A stretch of 64,000 nt of DNA from Azospirillum sp. RU38E (lineage in GTDB: Bacteria > Pseudomonadota > Alphaproteobacteria > Azospirillales > Azospirillaceae), in the NCBI RefSeq assembly GCF_900188385.1, contig NZ_FZOI01000007.1, positions 1-64,000 of the forward strand, in the 5' to 3' direction. Below, piece by piece: positions 21,006-29,222 of the stretch. Both the position numbers and the translations under genes were made by a program. Under the pieces are notes generated by a model. It was not told where the DNA came from. It made no database searches and saw only the letters and a list, made by a program, of their open reading frames with translations. Every line of letters begins with the position of its first letter. The first letter of the stretch is position 1.

Positions 21006-21650
21006 TTAAGGCGGGGGTGGGAACCAGCCGGCGCACCAATCACCGTCCCAGGGCTCACAATCCTCCGTTACCGGCCTATAGCGATGGGGCAGGGGATCGT
21101 GCTGGCGCAGGTCGACCACTTCATGGGCATAAATGCGATCCACGCAGACTTGCCAGGAGCGGCTGTCGCAATAGCGCAGGTCAGGATCAAAGACCCGCTT
21201 CCAGCTTTCCTGGCAGAGACGGATTTTATCTGCCGGTGCGTGCTGTGCTGCGTCGAAAGCATCATCCTCTGCTTCAGTCTCGGCGATGTAGCCAAGGTTC
21301 AGCACGATATGCCAACTATCGAAATTGCTGAGCAATACCCGCTGCACCGGCACGGTTGCGGTTATCCGCACCAGTTTTTCTGTATTCCTCTTGATTTTAT
21401 AGCGGTCCCACCGCCGCAGCCATGCCCAGATGGGCAGATCGCCAGAGAAGTCTGGCAACCGCTCGGCCATCTGGTTGCGCATCCAGCGGTATGGGCCTGT
21501 CATAAAGCCATGGGGATGGTTGCCATTGATGAAGCCCTGCGTCTTCAGCCGTTCCAGGACTGCCTCATCCTGATAGCTGTAGACGCGGACGAAGGGGACG
21601 CGCTTGGCGATAATGGCCTTCACGCGGTTGATGTTTACCGGACGTACCAT
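21006..21650 (-). CDS. DUF3841-type protein of unknown function
   Basis: 214 residues from ATG 21650, which overlaps the stop of the S4 gene (TGATG). The pattern VRVYSYQDEAVLERLKTQGF, YRWMRNQMAERLP and LPIWAWLRRWDR matches the DUF3841 family; the many Trp residues and the late CDSRSWQVCVDRIYAHEVVDL are also family-like. Function is not known. It closes a three-gene overlapping operon (esterase, S4 protein, this gene). Its base composition is less GC-biased than the two upstream genes. Confidence 0.75.
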   Translation of the reverse strand: MVRPVNINRVKAIIAKRVPFVRVYSYQDEAVLERLKTQGFINGNHPHGFMTGPYRWMRNQMAERLPDFSGDLPIWAWLRRWDRYKIKRNTEKLVRITATVPVQRVLLSNFDSWHIVLNLGYIAETEAEDDAFDAAQHAPADKIRLCQESWKRVFDPDLRYCDSRSWQVCVDRIYAHEVVDLRQHDPLPHRYRPVTEDCEPWDGDWCAGWFPPPP

Positions 21651-21997
21651 CACCCCCTCGCCATCTTCCCTTCCGGGCTGGGCGGGTCCAGATCGTCGTA
21701 CAGTGCCTGCGCCTCCGGGGCCGGGCCGCGCCGGGCGGCAAGGGCCTTGATCTTGATCACCCGCACGTAAGGCCCCAGCGGGAAGGTCAGCACATCGCCC
21801 ACCTTCACCATATGGCTGGCCTTGGCCACCGGTGCCCCGCCCAGGCGCACAGAACCGGATGATGCCAGCTTGGCGGCCTGACTGCGGGTTTTCAGGAAAC
21901 GGGCGTACCACAGCCATTTATCCAGCCGCAGCCGCCCCTTGGCCATATCGGCGGCATCGCCGGGATCGGCCAGGGTGATATCGTCCCCCCCGCTCAT
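21650..21997 (-). CDS. hslR: S4-domain RNA-binding protein (Hsp15-like)
   Basis: 115 residues. The S4 domain occupies about residues 21-70: MAKGRLRLDKWLWYARFLKTR, QAAKLASSGSVRLGGAPVAK and VKVGDVLTFPLG. Hsp15 proteins bind stalled 50S subunits carrying nascent chain tRNA. Short extensions flank the domain. ATGA overlap with the upstream esterase (21994-21997) and TGATG overlap with the downstream gene show a tightly coupled operon. Confidence 0.88.
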   Translation of the reverse strand: MSGGDDITLADPGDAADMAKGRLRLDKWLWYARFLKTRSQAAKLASSGSVRLGGAPVAKASHMVKVGDVLTFPLGPYVRVIKIKALAARRGPAPEAQALYDDLDPPSPEGKMARG

Positions 21998-23004
21998 GCC
22001 AGCAGGGCCCGCACCAGATAGGGCAGGCTGTCATCCATGCGGTAATCGACCGAGGAATGGTCGTCGGGAAATTCCTCATACCGGTGGGCGATGCCCAACT
22101 GATCCAGCCGGCGGTGCAGGCGGCGGGCCCCATAGACCAGATTATACTGGTCGCGGTCGCCGCAATCGATATAGAGCGCCTTCAGCCCGCGCAGGGCGTC
22201 GCCATGGCGTTCCACCATCTGTACCGGGTCCCAGGCCAGCCAGTTGGCCCAGCGTTCCGGGATCAGTTCGCACGTATCATCCGTCACCGGCAGGCGGATG
22301 CCCAGATATTGGCTGGGGTCGGGGTCATAGGTTGCCGCCATGCACAGGATCATCAGCACATGGGTATCCTTGCCGTCGGTCTTGCGGGCCGTCTCAAACG
22401 CATTCATGAAGCGTTCGATGCTGCCGCCATGCCGTGACAGGGCGCGCAGCACGCCGGGCATATCCGGCAGATAGCAGAGTTCAAACCCGACATCGCCGGA
22501 ATGGCTGGCCGCCGCCGCCCAGATATCCGGCCGCAGCAGCGCATGGGCCAGCGCGCCGTAACCGCCGCTGCTTTTGCCGAAAATGCCGCGCCGGCCGGTG
22601 CCGCCGCAGCCGAACCGTTCCTCCACAAAGGGCACGGCCTCATCACACAGGAAATCCATCCAGGGGCCAAGGGCACTGGAATTGATATATTGGTTGCCGC
22701 CTAGCCTGGTGAAACAGTCGGGGAAGGCCACCACCACCGGGGGCAGGGCGCCGCTGTCGATCAGCCGGTCCAGCCGTTCGGGCAGATTCTCCCCGAAATT
22801 TTTCCAGTTGGTATGGGCGGGGCCGCCCGCCGTATAGCCGACAATATCGAACAGCAGCGGCAGATCGTGCCCATCATGGCCCGCCGGCACATAGACATGC
22901 ACCTCCCGCTCTGTCGGGTCGCCCTGGCGGTTGCCGCGCAGCACACGGCTGTCCAGCATCAGCCGGTGCAGGGTTCCACGCGGGGCGGCGGGGGATTTGC
23001 GCAT
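21994..23004 (-). CDS. Alpha/beta-hydrolase esterase (esterase D/enterochelin-esterase-like)
   Basis: 336 residues. Seen: REVHVYVPAGHDGHDLPLLFDIVGYT, the nucleophile elbow GKSSGGYGALAHAL (GxSxG), DCGDRDQYNLVYGARRL near the acid, and a late His in FPDDHSSVDYR. This is the Esterase D / Fes-like alpha/beta hydrolase group, with no signal peptide. The substrate is unknown. It is the first gene of an overlapping operon with hslR and a DUF3841 gene. Confidence 0.85.
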   Translation of the reverse strand: MRKSPAAPRGTLHRLMLDSRVLRGNRQGDPTEREVHVYVPAGHDGHDLPLLFDIVGYTAGGPAHTNWKNFGENLPERLDRLIDSGALPPVVVAFPDCFTRLGGNQYINSSALGPWMDFLCDEAVPFVEERFGCGGTGRRGIFGKSSGGYGALAHALLRPDIWAAAASHSGDVGFELCYLPDMPGVLRALSRHGGSIERFMNAFETARKTDGKDTHVLMILCMAATYDPDPSQYLGIRLPVTDDTCELIPERWANWLAWDPVQMVERHGDALRGLKALYIDCGDRDQYNLVYGARRLHRRLDQLGIAHRYEEFPDDHSSVDYRMDDSLPYLVRALLA

Positions 23005-23073
23005 GATGGGGCCTTGGTCCTGTCTGGCGGGTGAAAGGGCGTTGGCCCAATTCTGCGCCGGACGGGTGGCCGA

Positions 23074-23625
23074 TTACAAGCCTTCCACCGGGGGTGGCGG
23101 GTTGGTCGCGGGCGGAAAAGCCAGCTGGCCGATGCGGGCGCGATATTGTTCCAGCGCCCAGGGCACCGACGGAAAGGCCAGATCGTGCCAGGGGATATCA
23201 GCCCAATCGAACATCGCCACCTCCAGGCTTTCCGGCCCGGCGGCAATGGCGGGGTCGGCCAGGGTGGCGCGATAGATCAGCTGCACCTGGGAAATGCGCG
23301 GGATGTTGTAGACGGCCAGCAACGCATCAATGGCGATGCGGGCGCCCGCTTCCTCAAACGCTTCCCGTGCTGCCCCCTGCTCGGTCGTCTCCCCCAGCTC
23401 CATATAGCCGGCGGGCAGGGTCCAATAGCCCCGGCGCGGTTCAATGGCGCGGCGGCACAGCAGGATGCGCCCGGCAGCATCCGTTACCACGGCGCCGACG
23501 ACGATCTTTGGGTTTTCATAGGCGATATAGTTGCATTCCGGACAGACCAGCCGTTCCCGGTCTTCACCGGGCGGGATGGTGCGGATGCGGGGGCCTTTGG
23601 TGGGGGCGGGGCTGTCGTCGCTCAT
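23074..23625 (-). CDS. Nudix hydrolase with N-terminal zinc-ribbon half
   Basis: 183 residues from ATG 23625. A CPEC pair followed by [16 protein letters not shown] resembles the zinc-ribbon entry of NudC-type or related Nudix proteins; only one Cys pair is visible. The Nudix box is complete at [23 protein letters not shown] (G-X5-E-X7-REAXEEXG). It should hydrolyse a nucleoside diphosphate derivative such as ADP-ribose or NADH. The C-terminus has a Pro-rich tail. Confidence 0.88.
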   Translation of the reverse strand: MSDDSPAPTKGPRIRTIPPGEDRERLVCPECNYIAYENPKIVVGAVVTDAAGRILLCRRAIEPRRGYWTLPAGYMELGETTEQGAAREAFEEAGARIAIDALLAVYNIPRISQVQLIYRATLADPAIAAGPESLEVAMFDWADIPWHDLAFPSVPWALEQYRARIGQLAFPPATNPPPPVEGL

Positions 23626-23697
23626 GCCCCTACCATGACGCCAACAAGGCGGCACTGCAAGGTGCCGCCTTGTATAGTCAGGGGAAGCCGGGATGGT

Positions 23698-23853
23698 TTA
23701 GTTCTTGGCGTCCTGCGCCGTGTTTTCAATCGCCTTGCCGCCGGATTTGATATCCTTGCCGGCCCCTTCCACCGTGTTGCAGGCGGTCAGCGCGGACATG
23801 GCCAGCAGCAGGGCGCCGGCAGCCAGAACGGCCTTCTTGGAACGGTGAGCCAT
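23698..23853 (-). CDS. Entericidin-like small lipoprotein
   Basis: 51 residues from ATG 23853, found by reading the reverse strand. A signal peptide (AHRSKKAVLAAGALLLAMS) leads to the lipobox ALTAC, and the mature peptide CNTVEGAGKDIKSGGKAIE matches the entericidin A/B pattern. These are tiny membrane-anchored lipoproteins, linked in E. coli to bacteriolysis and stress. It lies alone between the Nudix and nucleotidyltransferase genes; AGGAAAAGATC precedes the start. Confidence 0.88.
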   Translation of the reverse strand: MAHRSKKAVLAAGALLLAMSALTACNTVEGAGKDIKSGGKAIENTAQDAKN

Positions 23854-23903
23854 GATCTTTTCCTGTCATCGTTGTGGCCGGCCCGCTGGCCGGCTGGACG
23901 TGA

Positions 23904-24497
23904 CTAGGAACGGGGCGCCGGTGGCGGCGGTTCCAATGCCTCTGACGCGCTACCCCCTTCGCGCAGAAAGGGCCAGCGGGCGCGATAGCTGGCGGTCTTC
24001 AGCGCATATTGCACCGGGTCGGGCGTGCGCGGGTTGGGGCGCAGGATGCCGGCGGCCAGATCATCCAGCCCATAGGGCGCATAAAACCCGCCATCGGGTG
24101 ACAGGCCGACGCAGGTGCATTCCACCAGAAACCCGTCAATCCCCGCCCGCCCGCTGGGGATGGGGGCGATGGAGCGGCCGAACCGCTGTGGATACCAAAG
24201 ATGCACACGCGCCTGATTGCGCAGTTCCACCATCACCCCCAGATCGGCGAACAGCGTGACGGCCCGGCGGATGGCCTGATCTTCTGCCTCCCAACTTGTG
24301 TCCGGATCGACATAAAAGATGTCGTAATCCTTCACGCCCCAATCCGCGGGCAGGCCCGCCCGCTGGTTCCACACCGCCTGATAAAGGCAGCCCGCCACCA
24401 ACCAGACATCCGCCAACCCCAGCGCCGGCAGCCGTTGCAGCAGGACGGCGTTGATGGGGTTGGACAGTGCCAGCTGGCGGAAAGCATCGGGGCTCAT
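23904..24497 (-). CDS. Nucleotidyltransferase-family protein (DUF925 type)
   Basis: 197 residues from ATG 24497. The pattern VWLVAGCLYQAVWNQRAG (G-C-L-Q-W) and DYDIFYVDPDTSWEAED gives the G and D-x-D-like signature of DUF925 nucleotidyltransferase-fold proteins, followed by VELRNQARVHLWYPQRFG. Catalysis is unproven in the family. It starts 14 bases after the stop of the exported paralogue A and may be co-transcribed with that cluster. Confidence 0.8.
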   Translation of the reverse strand: MSPDAFRQLALSNPINAVLLQRLPALGLADVWLVAGCLYQAVWNQRAGLPADWGVKDYDIFYVDPDTSWEAEDQAIRRAVTLFADLGVMVELRNQARVHLWYPQRFGRSIAPIPSGRAGIDGFLVECTCVGLSPDGGFYAPYGLDDLAAGILRPNPRTPDPVQYALKTASYRARWPFLREGGSASEALEPPPPAPRS

Positions 24498-24511
24498 CGG
24501 GCGGCTTTGCC

Positions 24512-25579
24512 TCAGCCGGGCAGCGTTTCGTCGATCAGGGTGAATGTTGCCCCCGGTTCGCCCGTTACCTCCACCGCGCATTGGCCCAGCTTGGCCGGAA
24601 GGGTCCAGGTATTGCCAGTTGTGGCGGGTATGGTGACGGTTCTGCGCGTGCAGCGCAGAATCACCTGATCCAGCCGCCCCTTGGCATCGGCCAGGGAAAT
24701 GGTGCGATGAACGGGCACGTATTCCCAGGATGGTATCGCAGGGTCACAGATCATGGGGCGGCATTCCGCCGGCACCCGGCCTGCAATGGCCAACGGCTGG
24801 CCAGAGGCGCCAAGCTGGCGCAATTTTTCCAGCTCTGCCAGTAATGTGGCATTCTCCGGTAGAGGTTTTGCCTTCGCGAGTCTGCTGCTTGTGACCTCTG
24901 CACTGGCAAGCAAACCCATTTTCAACTCCAGGTCCAACCGTCGGGACAAGACCTTGGCTGCATTCGGATCGCTTTCAATCGGCTCGTCTAGAACTGGAAC
25001 CATCTGGAGATACCGCAATGCAATGTCGTCCCTGCCCTTGCTTTTCATCAAGGTTGCATGCAGAAGAGCGATATCTATCAGATCGACGAATCGATTGGCA
25101 TCCTGCTCAACAGCTTCTAGACTGGAATTAGCCTCTTCAATTTTTCCTTCTTTTACTAACTGACGAATTGCCTCCAGCTTCCCATTTACTTCTTTATTTT
25201 TTTGTAAGTCTGGTTGCAAAAATACATAATTAAAATAAATGTTTTCTATAAAAATCTTTTTTCCATTTTCATCGACGGGAGGAATGAAGGCGCATTTTGA
25301 AAAATTTTTTAACGCAGTTTCTACAAAAACTTTATTTCCTGCATTTGCTATGACTTTAAAATCAGTTAATTTTCCATCCTCTTGTAATTTTGTCCGAAAA
25401 CTAACCCAGCCTTCACCGGTCTTTCCACGCTCCTTTTGTGGAAATTGGGAGTCTTTACAGACCTTTTTGCCGAGATCTATATGTTCATGGCTTGCAGTCG
25501 GGGCTATTTGGGCATCGGCTGCCACAGGTGAAAATAGGAGTATTGCCAATATCGCCTTGAAAAGAAAGGGCGTACGCAT
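24512..25579 (-). CDS. Exported tandem paralogue A (TonB-C-like plus helical repeats)
   Basis: 355 residues from ATG 25579. A signal peptide (to ADAQ) is followed by a TonB C-terminal-like domain (GEGWVSFRTKLQEDGKLTDF, ETALKNFSKCAFIPP) at about 40-110, a helical TPR/Sel1-like stretch (about 125-245), and a conserved C-terminal beta region ending EVTGEPGATFTLIDETL. It is predicted to be periplasmic. Function is unknown. The 5' half (24840-25575) is visibly AT-rich while the 3' third is GC-rich and nearly identical to paralogue B, so it looks like a mosaic. Confidence 0.8.
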   Translation of the reverse strand: MRTPFLFKAILAILLFSPVAADAQIAPTASHEHIDLGKKVCKDSQFPQKERGKTGEGWVSFRTKLQEDGKLTDFKVIANAGNKVFVETALKNFSKCAFIPPVDENGKKIFIENIYFNYVFLQPDLQKNKEVNGKLEAIRQLVKEGKIEEANSSLEAVEQDANRFVDLIDIALLHATLMKSKGRDDIALRYLQMVPVLDEPIESDPNAAKVLSRRLDLELKMGLLASAEVTSSRLAKAKPLPENATLLAELEKLRQLGASGQPLAIAGRVPAECRPMICDPAIPSWEYVPVHRTISLADAKGRLDQVILRCTRRTVTIPATTGNTWTLPAKLGQCAVEVTGEPGATFTLIDETLPG

Positions 25580-25627
25580 TGCAGTTCCTTGGTTCCGACA
25601 ATTAGCATTTGCCATTTCTGGACATGC

Positions 25628-26689
25628 TCAAAGGGTTTCGTCGATCAGGGTGAATGTCGCCCCCGGTTCGCCCGTCACCTCCACCGCGCATTGGCCCAGC
25701 TTGGCCGGGATCGTCCAGGTCTGGCCGGTCGCGGCAGGAATGGTGACGGTTTTGCGCGTGCAGCGCAGAATCACCTGATCCAGCCTGCCCTTGGCATCGG
25801 CCAGGGAAACGGTGCGATGAACCGGGACATATTCCCAGGATGGTTTTGCGGGGTCGCAGATCATGGGGCGGCATTCCGCCGGCACCCGGCCCGCAACGGC
25901 CAACGGCTGGCCAGAGGCGCCAAGCTGGCGCAGCTTTTCCAGGTTGCTCCATAGGGCGGCATCTTCGGGTTGGGGCTTGGCCTGTTTCAGTTTTCGGCCC
26001 GTCACCTCTGCGCTGGCCAGCAATCCCAATTTCAGTTCCAGGCCCAGCCTTATGCGTAACACCTTGGCTATATTCGCATCATCTGAGGATTGCGGTTCCC
26101 CGGCGGGAATCTCCTGGAGATAGAGCAGGGCGATATCGTTCAGTCCGCGCTTGCTCATCAGGATGGAGCGGAGCAGGATAATATCGTTCAACTCCGTCAA
26201 ACGATTGACGGCCTTCTCGGCCTCATCAAGGCTGGTGGCGGCTTCGTCAAGCCTTCCCTGCGACAACAATTGCTGGATGGTCTGCGTCTTTTCTTTCACG
26301 CCTTCGCCGGCGCGATTGGGGGATTGAGCATAACTGATACGCATGTAGATGTTGGTTAAGGCAACGGGCTGGCCGTTTTCCTGCCATGGCTGGCTGAATC
26401 GGCATTTGGCGAAGTTACGCAAAGTACCCGCTATGAAACTGTCACGACCGGCATTGCTGATATTTTCAAGGTCTGTCAGGCTGCCATCCGGTTGCACAGT
26501 GAGGCGCAGATTGACCCAGCCCTCTCCGCCTGTCTTCTCTTCTTCCTTCGGAAAAAGCCCCGCTTTGCAGTTCAGTTTGCCCAGATCAATCCGGTCGTGA
26601 TTGCGGGTTGGCGCTGTCTGTGCCTGTACGGTTGGGGATGACAGCAGGAACAGCACCAATAATGCATTGAACAGAAGGGGCGTGCGCAT
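25628..26689 (-). CDS. Exported tandem paralogue B (TonB-C-like plus helical repeats)
   Basis: 353 residues with the same order of parts as its neighbours: signal peptide (MRTPLLFNALLVLFLL to VQAQ), a TonB-C-like domain (GEGWVNLRLTVQPDGSLTDL, LRNFAKCRFSQPW), a helical middle and the C-terminal block with CRPMICDP, VILRCTRKTVTIPAATG and FTLIDETL. The last 105 or so residues are almost the same as in paralogue A. It lies 48 bases upstream of A on the same strand. Because it lacks a membrane anchor and a proline-rich stalk, it is not a classical TonB. Confidence 0.8.
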   Translation of the reverse strand: MRTPLLFNALLVLFLLSSPTVQAQTAPTRNHDRIDLGKLNCKAGLFPKEEEKTGGEGWVNLRLTVQPDGSLTDLENISNAGRDSFIAGTLRNFAKCRFSQPWQENGQPVALTNIYMRISYAQSPNRAGEGVKEKTQTIQQLLSQGRLDEAATSLDEAEKAVNRLTELNDIILLRSILMSKRGLNDIALLYLQEIPAGEPQSSDDANIAKVLRIRLGLELKLGLLASAEVTGRKLKQAKPQPEDAALWSNLEKLRQLGASGQPLAVAGRVPAECRPMICDPAKPSWEYVPVHRTVSLADAKGRLDQVILRCTRKTVTIPAATGQTWTIPAKLGQCAVEVTGEPGATFTLIDETL

Positions 26690-26737
26690 TACGGATCCTT
26701 GGCTGCGATAATTGTTGGTTGCCCCGATTGCCCAGGT

Positions 26738-27796
26738 TCAAAGCGTCTCATCAATCAGCGTGAATTTCGTCCCCGGCTTTCCCAACACATGCACTTCGCA
26801 TTGTCCCCAGCTTTTGGGGATGGTCCAGGTAATGCCGGCTTCGGCCTTGGCCGTCATTGTCTTCTTGTTACAACGGAGAAAAACCGTATCCAGTTGCCCC
26901 TGAATATCGGCCAGGGAAACTGTGCGATTATAGGGTGCATAGGACCATTCCGGCTTATCGGGTTCGCAGAAGGCGGGATGGCAATTGACCGGTATCTGCC
27001 CGCTGACGCTAAATGGGCTCCCGGATGTCACCAGCTTTTTCAGGTTAGCCAGTCCCGCCAGCAGCTTCTCATCCCCATCACGGGGTGATTTTTCTGCCAT
27101 CTCATCTGCCGTGCGCTGGGCATCGACATAATGGCCTTCCTGCAGTTCCAGGGACAGGCGCATCCGCAATAGCTGGCTGAACTCCCTTTTTTCAATAAAA
27201 CGTTTATTCTCGCTGATCCCGTCAAGATAGGACAAGGCCAGACTGCTGTTGCCGCGGGCCACCGCCACGGCTGCCCGCATGATCATCAAATGGCTGAATT
27301 CATACAGGTTACGGCTATTCTTCTCCACCCTCAGCAGGGCGGCCTCGGCGGCATCGACCTGACCGTCTTTCAACAGTCTCTGCGCCTCTTTCAGCCGGAC
27401 GTAAACAGTTTCCGTACTGCCTTTGCTCGGTGGCTCCAGGCGGAAATAATAGCGGGTGCGCAGGTTGCGTGCCTCTTGCCCTGCCGGGGCAATCAGTTCC
27501 GGGTGTTCATAGCGGCACGTGCTCATCGCCTTCTGGGCAGTTTCGGCGAAGTAGGGTTCGCCGAAGGCGGAAATGACCTCGACATCGGTAAAACTGCCAT
27601 CGGCCTTCATGGTGAAACGGAGATCAACCCAGCCTTCGCGGGAATCGTCGACCAAGGCCGTGGGATAATTGCCTTTGCGGTCGCAGATGATCCGCTTTTG
27701 CGGCTTTTCCTCTTCTTCCTCTTCCGCCGCGCGGGCGGGATGGATCGCCATAAGACTGGCGAGGAACAGCAGGGGCAGGGCCAGATAATACCGCAT
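26738..27796 (-). CDS. Exported tandem paralogue C (TonB-C-like plus helical repeats), first gene
   Basis: 352 residues from ATG 27796. A signal peptide ends at ARA, followed by an acidic run AEEEEEEKPQ, the TonB-C-like domain (REGWVDLRFTMKADGSFTDVEV, ETAQKAMSTCRYEHP), a helical repeat region, and the C-terminal block CHPAFCEPDKPEW, FLRCNKKTMTAKA and FTLIDETL. It is the most diverged of the three. As the first gene of the cluster it probably carries the promoter; a perfect 13-bp inverted repeat lies just upstream of the start. Four cysteines conserved in all three copies could form disulfides in the periplasm. Confidence 0.8.
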   Translation of the reverse strand: MRYYLALPLLFLASLMAIHPARAAEEEEEEKPQKRIICDRKGNYPTALVDDSREGWVDLRFTMKADGSFTDVEVISAFGEPYFAETAQKAMSTCRYEHPELIAPAGQEARNLRTRYYFRLEPPSKGSTETVYVRLKEAQRLLKDGQVDAAEAALLRVEKNSRNLYEFSHLMIMRAAVAVARGNSSLALSYLDGISENKRFIEKREFSQLLRMRLSLELQEGHYVDAQRTADEMAEKSPRDGDEKLLAGLANLKKLVTSGSPFSVSGQIPVNCHPAFCEPDKPEWSYAPYNRTVSLADIQGQLDTVFLRCNKKTMTAKAEAGITWTIPKSWGQCEVHVLGKPGTKFTLIDETL

Positions 27797-27805
27797 GGAG
27801 GGGAA

Positions 27806-27858
27806 TCCCAATGGAGAAATTAAACAGTTAAACACCCATACTGGCTTCTCCATTGGGA
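27806..27858. promoter_or_regulatory. 13-bp inverted repeat before the exported triplet
   Basis: TCCCAATGGAGAA (27806-27818) and TTCTCCATTGGGA (27846-27858) form a perfect inverted repeat around 27 AT-rich bases, ten bases upstream of the start of paralogue C. It could be an operator or leader hairpin for the cluster, or a terminator-like fold for the facing side. Confidence 0.6.
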
Positions 27859-27886
27859 AATGCAATCCCTTATCCGGGATGGAAAA

Positions 27887-28822
27887 TCAGGCCTCCTGTC
27901 CGGCCTCCACCAGATCAACCAACTGCTCCAACGCCGTGGCCCAGCCGTTGTAGAACCCCATCTCCTCATGCTGCTGTCGGCTTTGCGGGCTGGTGTGCAT
28001 GGCGCGTATGCTGTAACGGGTGCGGCTGCCCCAATCCTCCAGCGTCAGTACAGCGACAAAGCCGAAGGGCGGGGTCGGCACAGGGCGGAAGCCGGCGGTC
28101 ATCAACTCTGTCCAGACCAGCTTTTCCTGATCGCATACCTCCAGGAAACAGCCATTGACCGCCGCCTCCTCTCCGTCCGGCCCCTGCATCAGGGTGTAAA
28201 GCTCCCCACCGGCCTGCGGGTCCAGCCGGCAATCCGTCACCCGCCAGGGGCGGGGGCACCACCATTGCCGCAACAGGGCCGGATCGGTCCAGGCGCGCCA
28301 GACCAGGGCGCGCGGGGCCTTGACGATCCGGCTCAGCCCCATATCGGTGGCGGCGTCGCTGATCCGCTGGTCCAGTCGCGCCAGTGTTTGGTGGCCGCCG
28401 GCCTCCGCCCCGAATTTCTTCACCTCCGCCAGCCGTGCCTTGCTCTCGCAGATGATGCGCAGGGTGACGCGGGTCTTGTCCGGCGCTTCCTCTGTCAGTT
28501 CGATTCGGCCCTGGTGATGCAGCACATCTGGGTCGGCACCGTAATGGTCCCAGGCCAGGAATGAAGGTTCCTGCACCACCTCATAGCGGACATGGTTGAT
28601 ATAATCGGTGCCGTCCGGCCCATGCATGGTGAAGCGCCAGTCGCCGCCGGGCCGCACATCCATTTCCGTGGTGGTGGTGCTGAACCCGTCCGGCCCCCAG
28701 AAGAAAGAAACATGGCGCCGGTCGGTCAGCACCCGCCAGACCAGGGCACGCGGTGCCGACAGCACGCGCGCCACCTCCAGCGTCCGTTCTGCTTCGCTTT
28801 CAGGGGTGTCACTGGGGGCCAT
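27887..28822 (-). CDS. Double SRPBCC/AHSA1-type protein
   Basis: 311 residues from ATG 28822 (AGGAG seven bases upstream). Two consecutive SRPBCC (Aha1-like) domains are fused: the first with VARVLSAPRALVWRVLTD and FSTTTTEMDVRPGGDWRF, the second with SRIVKAPRALVWRAWTDPALLRQWWCP and DCRLDPQAGGELYTLM. Such proteins bind hydrophobic ligands and are usually single-domain. The start overlaps the upstream ArsR gene by 14 bases, the common ArsR-SRPBCC operon arrangement. The ligand is unknown. Confidence 0.9.
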   Translation of the reverse strand: MAPSDTPESEAERTLEVARVLSAPRALVWRVLTDRRHVSFFWGPDGFSTTTTEMDVRPGGDWRFTMHGPDGTDYINHVRYEVVQEPSFLAWDHYGADPDVLHHQGRIELTEEAPDKTRVTLRIICESKARLAEVKKFGAEAGGHQTLARLDQRISDAATDMGLSRIVKAPRALVWRAWTDPALLRQWWCPRPWRVTDCRLDPQAGGELYTLMQGPDGEEAAVNGCFLEVCDQEKLVWTELMTAGFRPVPTPPFGFVAVLTLEDWGSRTRYSIRAMHTSPQSRQQHEEMGFYNGWATALEQLVDLVEAGQEA

Positions 28823-29165
28823 GGTCGCTCTCCTGCAAGGTTTGAAGATAGGCATCCAGACGATCCAGCCGCGCCTCCCACTCCGCCCGCAGCCGGTCGA
28901 TCCAGCCCTGGGCGCTGGCCAGGGCCTGGGGTTCCAGCCGGCAGGTGCGCACGCGGCCAGCCTTCTCCGTGCGGATCAGGCCGCTGCTTTCCAGCACGCG
29001 CAGATGCTGCAGAACGGTGGGCATGGCCATGTCCAGCGGCTTGGCCAGTTCGCCCACCGTTGCCGGGCCCTGCACCAGTCGTTCCACCACCGCCCGGCGC
29101 GACGGATCGGCCAGGGCGTGGAACATGCGGTCCAGGGCGGTTGGGTTCGTCTGTTGGTTAGTCAT
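28809..29165 (-). CDS. ArsR-family transcriptional repressor
   Basis: 118 residues from ATG 29165. A winged helix: ALDRMFHALADPSRRAVVERLVQGPATVGELAKPLDMAMPTVLQHLRVLESSGLI, then a charged C-terminal helix. No cysteine metal site is visible, as in the SRPBCC-associated ArsR group. It precedes and overlaps the double-SRPBCC gene. Two copies of TTAG-N8-CTAA around its start suggest autorepression. Confidence 0.92.
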   Translation of the reverse strand: MTNQQTNPTALDRMFHALADPSRRAVVERLVQGPATVGELAKPLDMAMPTVLQHLRVLESSGLIRTEKAGRVRTCRLEPQALASAQGWIDRLRAEWEARLDRLDAYLQTLQESDHGPQ

Positions 29166-29173
29166 TTGCCTAA
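29158..29173. promoter_or_regulatory. Operator-like dyad 1 (TTAG-N8-CTAA) on the ArsR start
   Basis: TTAG and CTAA eight bases apart, spanning the ArsR start codon. The surrounding 19 bases (29157-29175) recur with two mismatches 49 bases upstream. Confidence 0.6.
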
Positions 29174-29206
29174 GTATCATGCAGATACGGGAGTGGCAAT
29201 AAACAG

Positions 29207-29222
29207 TTAGTCATATACCTAA
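29207..29222. promoter_or_regulatory. Operator-like dyad 2 (TTAG-N8-CTAA) upstream of ArsR
   Basis: The second copy of the same dyad, 49 bases upstream of the first and therefore where the promoter of the ArsR-SRPBCC operon should be. Confidence 0.6.

Noticed and set aside
24512-27796. The tandem triplet as classical TonB proteins
   Set aside because: They have cleavable signal peptides and long helical middles but no N-terminal anchor with Pro-rich linker, and no ExbB/ExbD nearby.
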